From: Apostichopus japonicus
Lineage: Eukaryota; Echinodermata; Holothuroidea; Aspidochirotida; Stichopodidae
DNA: 64,000 bases
Assembly (NCBI RefSeq): GCF_037975245.1
Contig: NC_092566.1
Coordinates: 2,788,001 to 2,852,000, forward strand
Direction: 5' to 3'
In this document: piece by piece, positions 61,399-64,000 of the stretch
Position numbering within the stretch: the first letter of the stretch is position 1
Layout: every line of letters starts with the position of its first letter
The notes under the pieces: generated by a model
Told to the model about the DNA's origin: nothing
Seen by the model: only the letters and a program-made list of their open reading frames with translations
Databases searched by the model: none
Translations under genes and position numbers: made by a program

Positions 61399-63340
61399 CT
61401 CTCACCCACCAGAATAATTTTCATACACACATGAATGCCTAGACTGCAAAAAAGAGCTGTCCAAGGGCTCTTTCATGACTCAATATGTCCTTACATACAT
61501 GTTTGTAACCCAGTGTTGAGGGTGTAGATTGCAAAGTGGAAGGTCGTATTTCTCAGATTGGACTTTAAATATCATCCTTATTTAAACCCCAAAATTAAGA
61601 AATGTAGCAGATTTCAAGCCTAACAGCAAGCATCTGTGAGATGGGAATTTACCAGCTGCTGTTAAAAAGGAACTTCTTTCTTTAAGAAATATCAATAATT
61701 CCTGATGTATCATTATAGTGACATATGATCACTGCTAGAACAGAATTTTGTAGGCTGTAAAACATAAAAAAAAAATTCCTGCATCAGATCAAGAAGGAAT
61801 AAAGAAAATTTCAGTAGCAAAAAGTGCATATTAAAAATTGTAATGGAACAAATGACCACAAAAAGATAAACACTAATGCAATAATAAATTTATTGGTAAG
61901 AAACTGCTTTGAAAAAAAAAGAAACACAAAAATAATATTTACAGGTAATGTTTGTATGAAAATGAAGTGTCGGTAACAAATTTTCTAATTTCATAGCATA
62001 ATATTCTCGCCTAAGACGTAGATTTTTTGCATATTTCATAATAAATCGTCATGTACATTTGGGAAGAGGGATATGAGAGAGAGGGAGAATACACCTATTC
62101 CACAACCCATCCCCAGCACTCAACCCCAAAAATATGATTTTCATGGCAAGTAGGATTAATTGTAAACATGACAGAGATTTACAAAGATTAAAGATTTAAT
62201 ACCCATCACTAATCAAAAGGACTAGTTGACGAGGTCAGGTTTGAAATTTTTGTAAAATGACAACAGTTACATTTATCTTTTTTTGTTTTGGAAGTTACAC
62301 CTACAGGCCTTCGTAAATATTCTTAAAAGCCTTTCAATGACCCCAAATCACTGAGGTGTTTTGGTAAACGCACAAGCCAAAGTATCTGCAGGATATCAAA
62401 CATCCCACAACCAACAACCAAATTTTCACCAATATTTCTCTCAATAATCCACATAAGTCAATTATGGTCATTTTGATAGCCATCTTACTTTATCAGAATC
62501 CTTCTCAAGTTTCAATTATATAAAAGTACCTTTTATGGATTGATTTTGCTAATTTTCCTACGAAAATTTGGTCACAATGCAGAGTGAATTAGAATTTGGT
62601 AAATACCCAATAATCTTATGTCAAGGTCATTATAAACAAATATGCTTTGCAAAAAACAAAATAATGCCTTTGCAAAGCAGTTAGTTAATTATAAGAAAAT
62701 GAACAACGGAAAACTGTCTGGGAAAATTATAAACAAACTTGAAAAGGCAAAGAACTCTTTTGGTTAAAGTTGGATTTGAGACCTGTGGGTTACAAACAAC
62801 CGTTTAATAAGTGTTAGCATTTGAATAAAGCAGTAGAAAAGTGATTGCCACACCAAAATCACTTTCATTTAGCATCATACTAATTATGTAAAGAGGTTTT
62901 GAAAGCCACATGATATGGAAATTCACTCAGGATACATTTAACTCCTAACTTGACCACCCGTTCCTTCACCTGTAAATAATAAATCCACATTAAAGAGAAT
63001 TTCTAAGATCAGTTGTTTTCTTTTTTTCACTTCCAAAGAGCCTCCAGCTAATCGTATTTGGAAGAAACAAAGATTCAAAATAAATTCAGCAAAACAACAA
63101 ACACTTAATGACGTAACACCTCCTAAATTTGTACATCTGCAGAAATAGTTTATCTACTTCGTTTCAGAGCCGAATTCTGACTTTTAAACAACAGATTTCT
63201 GCTGCATCCTCTGCAACAGTAGCAACACAATCCTGGGAACAACCATTTTGGCATAGGGGATCTACAAAATGTGGGATTTAACAGTCGAACATTGAAATGA
63301 GCAGATGTAATTCTGTTGCTTCATTGTCTTTTCTTCTTGT

Positions 63341-63368
63341 GGGGGGGGGGGGGGGGTGGGAGGGGGGA
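63341..63368 (+). repeat. Poly-G tract
   Basis: Sixteen G, TGGGA, then six G. Potential G-quadruplex. The minus-strand frame with a Pro run here is an artefact of the tract. Confidence 0.8.
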
Positions 63369-63711
63369 AGTAGTTTGCTTTGTTTTCCATTTTAATACAA
63401 TAATTATATTTAAACTCTTCATAGACTCATCTGAAAAGGTGTCAAAAATGTCATCAGCAAATTCAAATTTGTGATTCAGCGTTTGTGTAAGCTTGAATAC
63501 CACTGACAGTTGCGTTGCAAAAATAGTGTCAACCACCAACTTCATGTAGCATGATGTAATTATGAAAAAAAGGGCTCTATAAAATAACAAGTGGTTGGTT
63601 GGGAAATCGGAATATAAAAAAAAACGTTAATATATTCACCTAGATCACTTACTTAAATTGAGACGTATCACTCAAGATATGTCAACTTTACCTGGATTGG
63701 TCTCTGCAACA

Positions 63712-64000
63712 GCCTACATATTGATGTTCTATTCACTAAACCTACACATCTCTCCTACAGTGTACATATTGATGTTCTATTCACTAAACCTACACATCTC
63801 TCCTACAGTGTACATATTGATGTTCTATTCACCAAAGCTACACATCTCTCCTACAGCGTATATATTGGTGTTCTACTCACCACACCTACACATCTCTCCT
63901 ACAGTGTACATATTGCTGTTCTACTCACTAAACCTACACATCTCTCCTACAGTGTACATATTGCTGTTTTATTCCCCAAACCTACACATCTCTCCTACAG
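63712..64000 (+). repeat. 48-bp tandem repeat, six copies, cut by the window end
   Basis: GATGTTCTATTCACTAAACC and TACACATCTCTCCTACAGTG alternate; the phase marker recurs at 63723, 63771, 63819, 63867, 63915 and 63963. The array continues past the right edge. Confidence 0.95.

Larger units (their letters stand above)
61000..63700. other. No recognisable gene
   Basis: AT-rich DNA with two poly-G tracts; nothing else supported. Confidence 0.4.

Overview
This window is eukaryotic nuclear DNA: AT-rich, with short exons bounded by GT/AG introns, tRNA-derived SINEs, degraded LINEs, many terminal-inverted-repeat elements and long minisatellites. The one gene I can place with confidence is a deuterostome-like RhoGAP of the ARHGAP22/24/25 (FilGAP) family. 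The repeat landscape suggests a marine invertebrate deuterostome. An echinoderm, perhaps a sea cucumber, is my best guess, but that is inference and no sequence here proves it.

The gene lies on the minus strand and occupies about 8.3 to 50 kb. Five shared coding exons (22023-21750, 16870-16745, 13349-13217, 10115-8927, 8397-8308) join in perfect phase. They encode a PH domain, a RhoGAP domain with an intact arginine finger, a Ser/Pro-rich linker with an SH3-type proline motif, and a C-terminal coiled coil. Upstream I find three separate ATG exons, at 35656-35564, 40695-40390 and 49930-49898. Each ends at a GT donor in phase 0, matching the phase-0 acceptor of exon 2. They predict isoforms of about 634, 705 and 614 residues with very different N-termini: acidic/aromatic, long basic Ser-rich, and a short NLS-like basic peptide. 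This is the most interesting gene-level observation.

Region by region: 1-7.7 kb is non-genic, with a ~145-bp tandem repeat carrying perfect DR1 nuclear-receptor-type motifs (1.08-1.68 kb) and a long hairpin (7.10-7.22 kb). 8.3-22 kb holds the shared exons, with a dead LINE, minisatellites, SINEs and a hAT-like MITE in the introns. 22-35 kb is the large first intron with two full TTAA-flanked MITEs and one truncated copy, a hAT-like MITE with an 8-bp target duplication, a foldback element, a 23-copy 29-bp minisatellite and a ~1-kb array of a 13-bp GCATGC unit. 35-50 kb holds the alternative first exons, a 91-bp satellite and more SINEs. 50-64 kb has an ~800-bp TA-rich CTAGATACTATA array, another TTAA MITE, a weak head-to-head pair of possible start exons near 58.8-59.0 kb, a 623-bp hAT-like element and a 48-bp tandem repeat running off the right end.

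Much of the rest (large parts of 1-0.84, 3.2-6.2, 41-47, 52-55, 61-63.7 kb) shows nothing I can identify. Splice junctions were read from sequence and protein-family similarity only. No alignment, expression or repeat-library search was possible.
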